Below, piece by piece: positions 18,397 through 26,607 of a DNA stretch of 64,000 nucleotides. The notes below the pieces were generated by a model. The model searched no databases. It had not been told where the DNA came from and was given only the letters and a program-made list of their open reading frames with translations. The position numbers and the translations under genes are program-made. The DNA comes from JBBWZH01 sp035544115 (GTDB taxonomy: Bacteria > Actinomycetota > Actinomycetes > Mycobacteriales > CADCTP01): the NCBI GenBank assembly GCA_963714145.1, contig OY970235.1, forward strand, positions 3,038,001-3,102,000, in the 5' to 3' direction. How positions within the stretch are numbered: the first letter of the stretch is position 1; each line of letters starts with the position of its first letter.

Positions 18397-18608
18397 CAGC
18401 GCACCCCAGCCCTGCCCGGCGTCTCAGCCCGGCCCAGCAGCCCGGCCCGGCCGGGCCGGGTCTGGCCGGCGGCCAGCTTCTCGGTCGGTGCGGCCGCGCG
18501 CGGCGGGTCGGCGTCGCCGGCGACCAGGTCGGTCACGTCCGGCGGGTGCGGCGGCGTGGTGGGGTGCAACGCGCCGATCCGGCCGGCACCGAGAAGACCG
18601 ATCCGCAT
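18396..18608 (-). pseudogene. iolG: Remnant of iolG, myo-inositol 2-dehydrogenase (N-terminal Rossmann fragment)
   Basis: 70 codons open with MRIGLLGAGRIGALH, the NAD-binding start of IolG, followed by a recognisable but corrupted DVTDLVAGDADPPRAAAPTEKL. The rest of the roughly 330-residue enzyme is missing, and several positions expected to be Leu or Ala read Pro. The tail after about residue 47 has no similarity I recognise. It sits first in the operon, where an intact iolG would be expected, and its stop overlaps the iolE start. It cannot be a functional dehydrogenase. Confidence 0.75.
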
Positions 18609-18693
18609 GCTGGCGCGCCTCCGCTCCGACCACCTGCCCCGGCCGCGCCCGGGGCAGGCCCGATACTTAACGCTCGGGACATGTCGCTGTCAA

Positions 18694-18713
18694 CAGTTTG
18701 TCTTAACAAACTG
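18694..18713. promoter_or_regulatory. Palindromic operator between iol operon and GntR gene
   Basis: CAGTTTGT and ACAAACTG form perfect 8-bp arms around CTTA. The site lies in an AT-rich patch in the divergent interval, where a GntR-type regulator would control both directions. Likely site of the adjacent regulator (inference). Confidence 0.65.
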
Positions 18714-18787
18714 ACTTACTCTGGTTCCGCATGTCATCGCATGAGATACTGGGCGCGCCTCGGCCGGTAGCTCGCGAAGGGTGGCCC

Positions 18788-19531
18788 GTGCACGGCATGT
18801 CGCTGAAGATCCCGGTTGACCGGGCCAGCCCTGTTCCCCTCTATTACCAGGTGGCGCAGCAGCTTGAGCGCGCGATCGAGGACGGTCGGCTGGTCCCCGG
18901 GTCCAAATTGGACAATGAGGTGGAGCTGGCCGAGCGGCTCGGGCTGTCCCGCCCCACCGTGCGCCGGGCCATCCAGCACCTGGTCGAGCAGGGCCTGCTG
19001 GTCCGCAAGCGCGGCGTCGGCACCCAGGTGGTGCACGCCAAGGTGCGCCGCTCGATCGAGCTGACCAGCCTGTACGACGACCTGGTCGCGTCCAAGCAGC
19101 GGCCACGCACGGACGTGCTGGCGCTCGGCGTCCAGCCGGCGCCGACCACGGTCGCGGTCACCCTCGGCGTGGCCGACGGCACCCCGGTGCTCACCCTGGA
19201 ACGGCTGCGCTACGCCCAGGACGAGCCGCTGGCGCTGATGCGCAACTACCTGCCGACCGGCCTGGTCCGGCTCACCACCGAGGAGCTGGAGCAGCACGGG
19301 TTGTACCAGCTGCTGCGCGAGTCCGGGGTGCACCTGCGGATCGCGTCCCAGACGATCGGCGCCCGGGCCGCCACCGCCGCCGAGGCCAAGCAGCTGGCCG
19401 AGCGGCGCAGCGCCCCGGTGCTGACGATGACCCGCACGACCTACGACGACACCGGCCGGATCGTCGAGTGCGCCCGCCACCTCTACCGCGCCTCGGTCTA
19501 CTCGTTCGAGCTGACCCTGCTCAGCCGCTGA
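18788..19531 (+). CDS. GntR-family regulator (HutC/UTRA type), probable inositol regulator
   Basis: 247 aa. Winged-helix DNA-binding domain in the first 75 residues (PLYYQVAQQLERAIEDG, LAERLGLSRPTVRRAIQHLV, RKRGVGTQVV). The C-terminal UTRA effector domain (about 95-245) contains LTLERLRYAQDEPLALMRNYLP. Divergent from the iol operon with a 20-bp palindrome between, so it probably senses an inositol-pathway intermediate. GTG 18788 has GAAGG 7 nt upstream; ATG 18797 and ATG 18731 are alternatives. Confidence 0.85.
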   Translation: MHGMSLKIPVDRASPVPLYYQVAQQLERAIEDGRLVPGSKLDNEVELAERLGLSRPTVRRAIQHLVEQGLLVRKRGVGTQVVHAKVRRSIELTSLYDDLVASKQRPRTDVLALGVQPAPTTVAVTLGVADGTPVLTLERLRYAQDEPLALMRNYLPTGLVRLTTEELEQHGLYQLLRESGVHLRIASQTIGARAATAAEAKQLAERRSAPVLTMTRTTYDDTGRIVECARHLYRASVYSFELTLLSR

Positions 19532-19892
19532 CCCCGGGCCGGCCGGCGGCAGATTCGCCGGCCCGGCAATTGGGTATCCGGAATTTCCCACCGCCGGGTC
19601 TGAATACGAGGGGTCAGACCCGGCGGTGGGGCCAGACCGGCAGCCCAACACGGCCCGACCAGGGCCAGAACCGGCCATCGGGGGTCAGACCCGGCGGGCG
19701 CCACCCGCAGGGCTGACCCAGCCCGGCCGGACCAGAACCGGCCGTCGGGGGTCAGACCCGGCGGCGGGCGAGACCCGCACGGCTGACCCGGCCCGGCCGG
19801 ACCAGAACCGGCCGTCGGGGGTCAGACCCGGCGGCGGGCGAGACCCGCACGGCTGACCCGGCCCGGCCGGACCAGAACCGGCCGTGGGCGGG
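19532..19892. repeat. 70-bp tandem repeats derived from the 3' end of the ROK gene
   Basis: The unit begins ACCAGAACCGGCCGTCGGGG. It occurs at 19731 and 19801 as exact copies, with diverged copies near 19661 and at 19871. The last copy runs into the stop and last codons of the ROK gene (GTCAGAC.CGGCGGCGGGCGAG, minus-strand LARRRV-stop). Earlier DNA (19532-19660) is GC-rich with short direct repeats and no gene. Confidence 0.85.
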
Positions 19893-20840
19893 TCAGACGC
19901 GGCGGCGGGCGAGGTCGGCGGCACCGACCAGGCCGGCGTCCGGGCCGAGCGCGGCGAGCCGGATCGGCGACGTGGGTCGGAACCCGCGGCCGGTCAGGCT
20001 GGCCGCGAACGCGTCCCGGGCCGGCCCCAGCAGCAGGTCGCCGGCCTCGGACACTCCCCCACCGACCACCACCACGCTCGGGTCGATGATCGCGGCCAGG
20101 TCGGCGATGCCGCGGCCGAGCCAGCGGCCCATCGCGGTGAAGATCTCCACCGCGGCCGGGTCGCCCTCGCGGGCCGCGATCGTCACGTCCAGCCCGGTCA
20201 GCGCGGTCGGGTCGCCGTCCACCAGCTGCAGCAGCCGGTGCGCGGCGACCGGGGAGACCTCGGCCAGCTCGCGGGCGTCCCGGGCGAGCGCGCTGCCGCT
20301 GGCGTACATCTCCCAGCAGCCCCGGTTGCCGCAGGCACAGCGTCGGCCGTCCGGCACCACCGACATGTGCCCCCACTCGCAGGCCACCCCGTGCGCGCCG
20401 CGGTAGAGGATGCCGGAGACGACCAGCCCGCCGCCGATCCCGGTGCCGAGCGTCACGCAGACCACGACCCGCTCGCCGCGCGCCGAGCCGTACCGGTACT
20501 CCGCCCAGGCGGCCGCGTTCGCGTCGTTCTCGACCGTCACCGGCAGGCCGATGCGGCCGGCCAGGGCGTCCCGCAGCGGCTCGTTGCGCCAGGCCAGGTG
20601 CGGCGAGAACAGCACCGTGGCGCGGTCGTTCCCGATCCAGCCGGCCGCGCCGATGCCGACCGCGACGACCTCGTACCGCGCGGTCAGCTCGGCCACCACG
20701 GCCGCGATGGCCGCCTCGGTCTCGGCCACGTCCTCGCTCGGCGTGGGCCGGCGGACCAGCGCCAGCACGCCGCCGTTCTCGTCCACCACGCCGGCCGCCA
20801 CCTTGGTGCCGCCGATGTCGACACCGATCGCAAGCGCCAT
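19893..20840 (-). CDS. glk: ROK-family glucokinase
   Basis: Phosphorylates glucose with ATP. 315 aa with the ROK phosphate motif GVDIGGTKVAAGVVDE at the start, ENDANAAAWAEYRYG and GTGIGGGLV, and the zinc-binding CACGNRGCWE (about 165-174) that separates ROK kinases from regulators; no HTH is present. Streptomyces carries a glucokinase next to similar ArsA/SRPBCC genes, which supports Glk. The 3' end has been duplicated in tandem downstream. Confidence 0.9.
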   Translation of the reverse strand: MALAIGVDIGGTKVAAGVVDENGGVLALVRRPTPSEDVAETEAAIAAVVAELTARYEVVAVGIGAAGWIGNDRATVLFSPHLAWRNEPLRDALAGRIGLPVTVENDANAAAWAEYRYGSARGERVVVCVTLGTGIGGGLVVSGILYRGAHGVACEWGHMSVVPDGRRCACGNRGCWEMYASGSALARDARELAEVSPVAAHRLLQLVDGDPTALTGLDVTIAAREGDPAAVEIFTAMGRWLGRGIADLAAIIDPSVVVVGGGVSEAGDLLLGPARDAFAASLTGRGFRPTSPIRLAALGPDAGLVGAADLARRRV

Positions 20841-20849
20841 GTCTGCGGT

Positions 20850-21542
20850 CTACTCCACGTCGATCGGCTCGACCCGGGGCCCGGGTGGTGGCGGTTGCTC
20901 GGCCGGCTGGTCGGCCACCGGGTGCGCGGGCGGCGGCCGGACCAGCGTGTCCAGCACGGCCCGGGCCGCGGCCGCGACCGCATTGCCGGCCTCGATCAGC
21001 TTCCCGGTCACCTCCGGCCGGTCGCCGCGCAGCACCGCGGCCAGCTCCGGCACCGCCCGGCGGGCCCAGTCACTGGCCACTTCAGCCAGTCGGGCCGCCT
21101 CGTCGGCCACCGGCCCGGGCTCCGGCCACCGCCCGCGCCGGGCCGGCTCCGCCGCTGCCACCACCCCACCCGCACCGGTCGCCACCGCCCCGGCCCCGCC
21201 AGCTTCGCCCAGCTCGGCCCCGGCCGGCTCGGCGGGCTCATCCGACCCGACCCCGGAACCCAGGCCGGAGCCAGGGCCCGGGTCGGAAACCGGGTCCAGG
21301 TCGGGAGCCGGGTCCAGATCCGAGACCGGGTCCGGAGCCGGGACCAGGTCAGGCGCCGGGTCCAGCTCCGAGACCGGGTCCGGAGCCGGGACCAGGTCAG
21401 GCGCCGGGTCCAGCTCCGAGACCGGGTCCGGAGCCAGGTCCAGGTCAGGCGCCGGGTCCAGCTCCGAGACCGGGTCGGGAGCCAGGTCCAGGTCGGGAGC
21501 CGGGTCCAGATCCGAGACCGGCGGGTCGGCAGGGTCGGTCAT
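20850..21542 (-). CDS. DUF5304-like protein with 16-residue acidic repeats
   Basis: 230 aa, function unknown. Residues about 8-85 are five copies of a 16-residue unit (DPAPDLVPAPDPVSEL and variants; 48-bp DNA repeats at about 21290-21520). The C-terminal half carries a helical region (VADEAARLAEVASDWARRAVPELAAVL) as in the DUF5304 proteins found beside actinobacterial ArsA-like ATPases. ATG 21542 overlaps the ATPase stop (ATGA), so the two are translationally coupled. The repeat number is likely variable between strains. Confidence 0.75.
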   Translation of the reverse strand: MTDPADPPVSDLDPAPDLDLAPDPVSELDPAPDLDLAPDPVSELDPAPDLVPAPDPVSELDPAPDLVPAPDPVSDLDPAPDLDPVSDPGPGSGLGSGVGSDEPAEPAGAELGEAGGAGAVATGAGGVVAAAEPARRGRWPEPGPVADEAARLAEVASDWARRAVPELAAVLRGDRPEVTGKLIEAGNAVAAAARAVLDTLVRPPPAHPVADQPAEQPPPPGPRVEPIDVE

Positions 21543-22720
21543 CGGGGCCACTGGGCGGGGTCCGGGCGGAACCGGACGGTGAGCGTGCCGTCCCGCAGTG
21601 CGGCGCCGACGGTGATGCAGCGGCGCAGGCCGCTGGGCAGGGTGAGCAGCCGGCGCGCACCGGCCACGGTCAGCACCAGCTCGTCGCCGGACCGGGCCAG
21701 GTCCACGTCCGACCGGTCGGCGAACGGGAGGGGCAGCCGGAGCAGGTACTCGGCACCGTCCCGGTCGATCGTGCTGGCCGGCTCCGGCGGCGGGCCGGTG
21801 GCCGGGTCGTCCGTGCCGTACACCTCGCGGGCCAGGTCGTGCAGCGCGCGCAGGCCGACCGGCTCGGCCGGGCGGTAGCTGGCCGGCCGCACGGGTACGC
21901 CGGGGAAGCTGCCGGCCAGCTCGGCCAGCTGCCGTCGCTGGCTGGCCGCCCAGCCGGCCCGCCAGGGATCCGGCGCCGGCCCGGTGGGCGCCGGGATCAC
22001 CTTGTTCGCCACGATCCCGCCTACCCGGTGGCCGTGCGTGGCCAGCGCGGTGACCGTCCGCCGGGCGTCGGCCAGGACGGTCGCCTCGGGGGTGAGCACC
22101 AGCCGCAGCTGGGTCCGGGACGGGTCGGCCAGCACCGTGCGGATCTCCGCCAGCTCGGCGGCCAGCCGGGTGGCCGCGTCCAGCAGGCGGTCCGCCGGGC
22201 CGCCGGCGCCGCCGCCCGGCCGCATGGCCCGGGCGATCCGCCGCTCGATCGGGAACGCCCGGCGCACGTACCAGGTCAGCGTCTCCGGCAGCGCCAGCAG
22301 CGCGACCGTCGCGGCGGCCGACGGGCCGTCCACCACGACCGTGTCCCACTTGCCGCCGGCGGTCAGGTCGCGCAGTTCCAGCAGCGCCAGCACGTCGGCG
22401 GCGCCGGGCAGCACGGTGGTCTCCTCGGTCGCCACCGAGGAGACCGCGGCCGGCCCGGGGCCACCGAGATAGTCGAGCACGGTCTGCCAGCTGGCCTGCA
22501 GCCGGCGCTGCGGGTCGATGCTCAGCGCGGCCAGGCCGCCGTCGATCTCGCGCGCCTGGGGGCCGAGCGGCTCGCCCAGGGTGTCGCCCAGCGACCGGGT
22601 CGGCTCGGTGGACAGCAGCAGGGTCTTCTGACCGCGCCGGGCCAGCAGCGCGGCGGTCGCCGCGGCAACGGTGGTCGTGCCGACCCCGCCCTTGCCGGTG
22701 AACAGCAGGAACTGCGCCAA
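21539..22720 (-). CDS. ArsA/Get3-like ATPase
   Basis: 393 aa. Deviant Walker A FTGKGGVGTTT at residues 5-15, a switch region WDTVVVDGPSAAATVALL, and a C-terminal small beta domain of the ArsA_HSP20 kind (DRDGAEYLLRLPLPFADRSDVDLARSGDELVLTV, separated from the ATPase). It resembles M. tuberculosis Rv2184c. Cys residues for arsenite are absent, so arsenite export is unlikely; membrane-protein handling is possible. The start appears to be TTG 22720 after GGTTGAGG. Confidence 0.82.
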   Translation of the reverse strand: MAQFLLFTGKGGVGTTTVAAATAALLARRGQKTLLLSTEPTRSLGDTLGEPLGPQAREIDGGLAALSIDPQRRLQASWQTVLDYLGGPGPAAVSSVATEETTVLPGAADVLALLELRDLTAGGKWDTVVVDGPSAAATVALLALPETLTWYVRRAFPIERRIARAMRPGGGAGGPADRLLDAATRLAAELAEIRTVLADPSRTQLRLVLTPEATVLADARRTVTALATHGHRVGGIVANKVIPAPTGPAPDPWRAGWAASQRRQLAELAGSFPGVPVRPASYRPAEPVGLRALHDLAREVYGTDDPATGPPPEPASTIDRDGAEYLLRLPLPFADRSDVDLARSGDELVLTVAGARRLLTLPSGLRRCITVGAALRDGTLTVRFRPDPAQWPR

Positions 22721-22727
22721 AGCTACC

Positions 22728-23162
22728 TCAACCCTCGACCCGCTTCTTCAACTCCTTGAGTGCGGTATCCATGATCACTTTCTCGGCCTTCCGCTTGAAC
22801 ATGCCGAGCATCGGGATCGACAGGTCGACCGCCAGGTTGTACGTGACCCGGGTCGATCCACCGGGCTGCGGGTCGAGCACGTACGAGCCGCGCTGGCTCT
22901 TCTGCATCTGCCCGCGGATCAGGTGCCAGTCGACCCGGCTCTCCCCGGACCAGTCGTACTCGAGCACGTAGTCGTCCTTGACGACGCCGGCGTCGATGAC
23001 GAAGTGCACCTGGTGCGCGCGCTGGCCGTCACCGACCGCGAGCACCTCGCAGGTCTTCACCGAGCCGGCCCATTGCGGATATGCCTCGAAGTCCGCGATC
23101 ACGTCCATGATCTTCACCGGCGGGGCGTCGATCACGATCGACTGGGTGGACTGGTCGGCCAT
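22728..23162 (-). CDS. SRPBCC-family protein (polyketide cyclase/dehydrase-like)
   Basis: 144 aa START-like ligand-binding fold: SIVIDAPPVKIMDVIADFEAYPQW at the N terminus and a long C-terminal helix (KAEKVIMDTALKELKKRV). It is the Rv2185c counterpart by position next to the ArsA-like ATPase. It probably binds a hydrophobic ligand; no catalytic residues are assigned. ATG 23162 is preceded at 7 nt by TAGCCT, consistent with a leaderless transcript that continues into the ATPase and DUF5304 genes. Confidence 0.85.
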   Translation of the reverse strand: MADQSTQSIVIDAPPVKIMDVIADFEAYPQWAGSVKTCEVLAVGDGQRAHQVHFVIDAGVVKDDYVLEYDWSGESRVDWHLIRGQMQKSQRGSYVLDPQPGGSTRVTYNLAVDLSIPMLGMFKRKAEKVIMDTALKELKKRVEG

Positions 23163-23169
23163 GCCCCGA

Positions 23170-23175
23170 AGGCTA
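23170..23175 (-). promoter_or_regulatory. -10 hexamer TAGCCT, leaderless start
   Basis: It lies 7 nt before ATG 23162 of the SRPBCC gene on the minus strand. Likely promoter of the SRPBCC-ArsA-DUF5304 operon. Confidence 0.45.
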
Positions 23176-23288
23176 CCGGCTCGGCCAGGTGGCCCGGTCC
23201 GGCCGTCCGGGCGAGAACGCCGCCGGTCGGCCACCGGGGCGGACACCACGGGCGGTCCCGGACGATCCGGGCCGTACCGCCGCGACTG

Positions 23289-24056
23289 CTACCAGCGGAG
23301 CACGAACGGGCGACCCAGGCCACGGAAATGCCCCACGTTGATGCATTCGGTACGGCCGATGCGCAACCGCCGCTGCAGCGGCTGGTGCACGTGTCCGAAG
23401 AGGACGTAGCGCGGCCGGGTGGCTCGGATCACGTCCAGCAGCGCCGCCGAGCCGCGCTCGAACCGGCGCGCCACCACGTCGTACGTCAACTCCGGCACCG
23501 CCGGCGGGATGTGCGTGCAGAGCACGTCCACCGCGCCGACCTCGGCCAGCTTCGCGGCGAACTCCTCCTCGGTCCGCTCGTACGGGGTGCGCATCGGCGA
23601 CTTGAGCCCGCCGCCGACGAAGCCGAACGACCAGCCGTCCAGCGTGGTGCTGGCGCCGTCCAGCACGTGCACGCCGTCCCGGGCGAACTCCGGCCAGAGG
23701 TTGGGCATGTCCACGTTGCCGTAGGTCACGTAGGTCGGCGTGGGGAACGCGGCGAACATCTCGGTGTACTGCCGGCGCACCGCCGCCAGCACGATCGTGT
23801 CGCGGTCCGGGCCGACCGTCGCCCACAGCTCGCGGGTGTACTCGCGGGCCGCGTCGTACTGCTTCGCGGTGCGCAGCGTCACGTACCGGCGGACCGCGTC
23901 CGGGCCGAACAGGTCGCCGAGGATGCCCCCGGTGGGGTCGGCGTAGTCGATGAACAGCAGCAGGTCGCCGAGGCAGACGAGCGCGTCCGCGCCGTCTCCG
24001 GCCCGGGCCAGCGCCTCGGCATGACCGTGGACGTCGGAGACGACATGGACGCGCAC
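23289..24056 (-). CDS. Calcineurin-type metallophosphoesterase
   Basis: 255 aa cytosolic dimetal phosphoesterase. All family blocks are visible in order: DVHGH (residues 8-12), GDLLLF, GNVDMP (the H of the usual GNHD is V), a central THIPP, and GHVHQP (metal His pair). Substrate unknown. A TAGGCT -10 hexamer lies 6 nt before GTG 24056. Followed after 126 bp by the SRPBCC gene in the same direction, with its own promoter. Confidence 0.88.
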   Translation of the reverse strand: MRVHVVSDVHGHAEALARAGDGADALVCLGDLLLFIDYADPTGGILGDLFGPDAVRRYVTLRTAKQYDAAREYTRELWATVGPDRDTIVLAAVRRQYTEMFAAFPTPTYVTYGNVDMPNLWPEFARDGVHVLDGASTTLDGWSFGFVGGGLKSPMRTPYERTEEEFAAKLAEVGAVDVLCTHIPPAVPELTYDVVARRFERGSAALLDVIRATRPRYVLFGHVHQPLQRRLRIGRTECINVGHFRGLGRPFVLRW

Positions 24057-24062
24057 GCCCCG

Positions 24063-24068
24063 AGCCTA
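24063..24068 (-). promoter_or_regulatory. -10 hexamer TAGGCT, leaderless start
   Basis: Minus-strand TAGGCT is followed by 6 nt and GTG 24056 of the metallophosphoesterase. Confidence 0.45.
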
Positions 24069-24260
24069 CGGGTTCGCGCCGGCCGGCAACCGCCGATCGC
24101 CGGCCTGCCGCCGGACCGGCGCCAGCGGTGCCGGCCGACACCGCCACGGCCGGCCGGCACCGCCAGCGCCCGCCCGGCCCGGACGGGTCCGAGCTCGGGA
24201 ACGGGCGGAGCGGCCGGCGGGCCTGTCCACCAGGGCCCGCCGGCCGCTCCGTCCCGTCCG

Positions 24261-25274
24261 CTACCGTCCGCCGGTCGGGAGTCCCAGCCCGGGTGCCAGG
24301 GAGGGCAGGGGCACCGGGATGGGCACGGTCGGCAGCGGGATCGGGAGCTGCGGCACCGGCAGGTGCGGCGGCAGCTTGAGGTCGGTCGGTCGGATGTTGA
24401 CCACCGTGTGGTCGGCCAGCCGGAAGGTGACCGTGATCGACCCGCTGGCCGGCCACTGCGGCAGCGGCGTCTCCAGGTCGATCCGCAGCACCATCGTGGC
24501 CGCGTTCCGGCTGACCACGTGGATGGCCAGGTCACCGAGCCAGTTGGGCACCTTGCCGGCACCCAGCGCACGCTCGATGCCGGTCTTCGCGGCCAGCAGC
24601 AGCGCCTGCGCGTCGGTGACCGCCCGGCGCACCTCGGCGATCGCGGCGGCCCGCTGGTCGGCGTCGAGCACCCGACCCGGCGCGCAGTCGTAGTACGTGA
24701 CGAGTCCGCCGGCCGGTGGCAGCAGCCGTTGCAGATCCGCCGCGGACAGTGCCGCCAGCGCCCGGCGCGGCCCGGTGCCGAGTTCGGTCCGGGCCAGGTC
24801 GGCGAAGACCGCCCGCACCCGGCGGACGGCCGCGGCGTACTCGTCCGCGGTGAGCGCCCGGCGCAGCGCCGTGCAGGTGTCCGGCAGGTCCGGCGCCCCG
24901 GAGCCGGACGGCGCGATGGTCGGCAGCGGCACCGGCCCACCCGGCAGCGACGGCGCCGGTGGCAGCCCGGACAGCGACGGCAGCACGCTGGCCGGCGTGC
25001 CCAGCCCCGGTGTGCCGGGCTGGCCGGACCCGGTGCCGGCCGGGTTGGCGACCGGCCTGCTGTGGAACGCGCCGGTGCGGGCGGCTGCCACCGGGGCGGC
25101 GACGGCCACCGCGACCCCCACGGCTACGCCGGGGACGAGCAGCCGCCTGGCCGGCCGGTGCTGCAGGTGCATCCGGTGCAGGTTGAGGTTGGGGGCGGGC
25201 AGGTCGGCGACGTCCGCCGCCATCGCCTGGACGAGTTCACGTTCCAGGTCCTCGATCAACGGGTCCTCGATCAT
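24261..25274 (-). CDS. Single-pass membrane protein coupled to the sigma factor (possible anti-sigma)
   Basis: 337 aa. Residues 1-45 are cytosolic, then one hydrophobic segment (LLVPGVAVGVAVAVAAPVAAA, about 46-66). A Pro/Ser/Gly-rich extracellular linker and a C-terminal domain follow, ending in a proline-rich PIPLPTVPIPVPLPSL tail. ATG 25274 overlaps the stop of the sigma gene (ATGA), the classical arrangement of an ECF sigma factor with its membrane regulator. No zinc anti-sigma HxxxCxxC motif is seen, so the anti-sigma role is inference. Confidence 0.7.
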   Translation of the reverse strand: MIEDPLIEDLERELVQAMAADVADLPAPNLNLHRMHLQHRPARRLLVPGVAVGVAVAVAAPVAAARTGAFHSRPVANPAGTGSGQPGTPGLGTPASVLPSLSGLPPAPSLPGGPVPLPTIAPSGSGAPDLPDTCTALRRALTADEYAAAVRRVRAVFADLARTELGTGPRRALAALSAADLQRLLPPAGGLVTYYDCAPGRVLDADQRAAAIAEVRRAVTDAQALLLAAKTGIERALGAGKVPNWLGDLAIHVVSRNAATMVLRIDLETPLPQWPASGSITVTFRLADHTVVNIRPTDLKLPPHLPVPQLPIPLPTVPIPVPLPSLAPGLGLPTGGR

Positions 25275-25846
25275 CGGTTCTCCATGGTCGACAGCCGCTT
25301 GCGGCGGCCAGGGGACGGGGCGGCGGATGGAGCCGGCCGCGGCAGGCCGGCCCACGGGCTGACCAGCCCGCGCAACCGGACCAGCCCGCGGGATGCCTGG
25401 CTCTTCACCGAGCCGACCGAGCAACCGAGCTCGGCGGCCACTTCCGCCTCGGGCAAGCCCTCCCAGTACCGCAGTACGAGCACGGTCCGCATGGCCACCG
25501 GCAGGCGGCGCAACGCGGCGGCGAGTCCGTAGCGCAGGTCGACCAGCGTGGTGGGGTCAGGCTCCGCGGAGCCCGCCACCACCTCCTCGTCCAGCGGCAA
25601 CTCGGTCACGTAGCGCCGACCGCGCCACCGGTCCGTGGCCAGGTTGACGATGATCCGCCGCACGTACGCCTCGGGATGCTCCATCGCGCCGATCCGCTTC
25701 CAGCGCCGGCAGGCTTTCTCCAGCGCGGACTGCAGTAAATCCTCGGCATGATGGGCGTCCCCCGCGATCAGGTACGCGGTGCGGTACAACCCCATCGACT
25801 TGTCCTGCACGAACTCTCCGAACGCACGCTCTCCGGCTGCGTCCAT
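25271..25846 (-). CDS. SigE-family ECF RNA polymerase sigma factor
   Basis: 191 aa. Sigma region 2 (FGEFVQDKSMGLYRTAYLIAG then HHAEDLLQSALEKACRRWKRI) and region 4 HTH (ALRRLPVAMRTVLVLRYWEGLPEAEVAAELGCSVGSVKSQASRGL, here in parts). This composition is that of the SigE-type family abundant in Micromonosporaceae and Streptomyces. ATG 25846 follows GAGGTGAG. The downstream membrane gene overlaps by ATGA. Confidence 0.9.
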   Translation of the reverse strand: MDAAGERAFGEFVQDKSMGLYRTAYLIAGDAHHAEDLLQSALEKACRRWKRIGAMEHPEAYVRRIIVNLATDRWRGRRYVTELPLDEEVVAGSAEPDPTTLVDLRYGLAAALRRLPVAMRTVLVLRYWEGLPEAEVAAELGCSVGSVKSQASRGLVRLRGLVSPWAGLPRPAPSAAPSPGRRKRLSTMENR

Positions 25847-25875
25847 CTCACCTCCATGCGGCTCCCGACACCTTC

Positions 25876-26439
25876 TCAACGGGAGGGCGCCACCCGAGGT
25901 TGAGAGCAGTTTCCCGAATCCGCCGAGTCGGCCGAATCCGCCCGTTCGGTCAGGTTCGCCGGCTCCACCAGGTCCGCCGGCTCCGCCAGGTTCGCCGGCT
26001 CGGTCGGAGCAGCCGCCTCCGCCGGGCCAGCCGGCCCGGCCGGCCCAGCCGGGGCAGCCGGTCGGAGCGGCTCGCCGGCCGGGCGGCCGGCCTCCAACTC
26101 GTCCTTGAGCGACCAGAAGACCTGCTTGGCGCGCAGCGCCCGGCGGCGCCGCTCGCGCCGGACCGTGCCGGCCGAGAAGGTGCGGCCCGGCGGCGGGTCG
26201 GCGCGGAGGTAGTAGTGCACGATCACGCCGTCGCCGAACGGCTCCAACCAGACCTCCATGCTGCCGGCCAGCGCACCGCCGAGGTTCCACCGGATGCCGT
26301 GCTCGGCGCGGTCCTGGAAGACCGACAGGCGCAGGTCCGGCCACCAGCGGCGCCAGCGGTCCGGGTCACCGACGGCGGCGGCCACGGCGGCCGGCGCGGC
26401 CACCACAAAGGTTTCGTCGACCAGATCGAACCGGGGCAC
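25876..26439 (-). CDS. SRPBCC-family protein with alanine/proline-rich tail
   Basis: 187 aa. The first 125 residues resemble polyketide cyclase/dehydrase proteins (FVVAAPAAVAAAVGDPDRWRRWWPDL, GVIVHYYLRAD). From about residue 126 it is a low-complexity tail of Pro-Ala-Glu repeats (GPAGPAGPAEAAAPTEPANL and so on). GTG 26439 follows GGAGGA at a longer than usual spacing. Ligand unknown. Divergent from the FadD gene. Confidence 0.75.
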   Translation of the reverse strand: MPRFDLVDETFVVAAPAAVAAAVGDPDRWRRWWPDLRLSVFQDRAEHGIRWNLGGALAGSMEVWLEPFGDGVIVHYYLRADPPPGRTFSAGTVRRERRRRALRAKQVFWSLKDELEAGRPAGEPLRPAAPAGPAGPAGPAEAAAPTEPANLAEPADLVEPANLTERADSADSADSGNCSQPRVAPSR

Positions 26440-26607
26440 GGTCAGCGAGTGTCCTCCACCCGCCGGGCATTTCGACCGCGGGGCCGGGCCGCTGGCAACG
26501 TGATCGACATCGGGGCTCCCACGCCGGGCGGCGGCACGCTACTTTGAAGTAACCGACGCGTGACACGCGGCGGGGTCACATTGCCTGGCCGGCGCGAGGA
26601 GGCTCCT

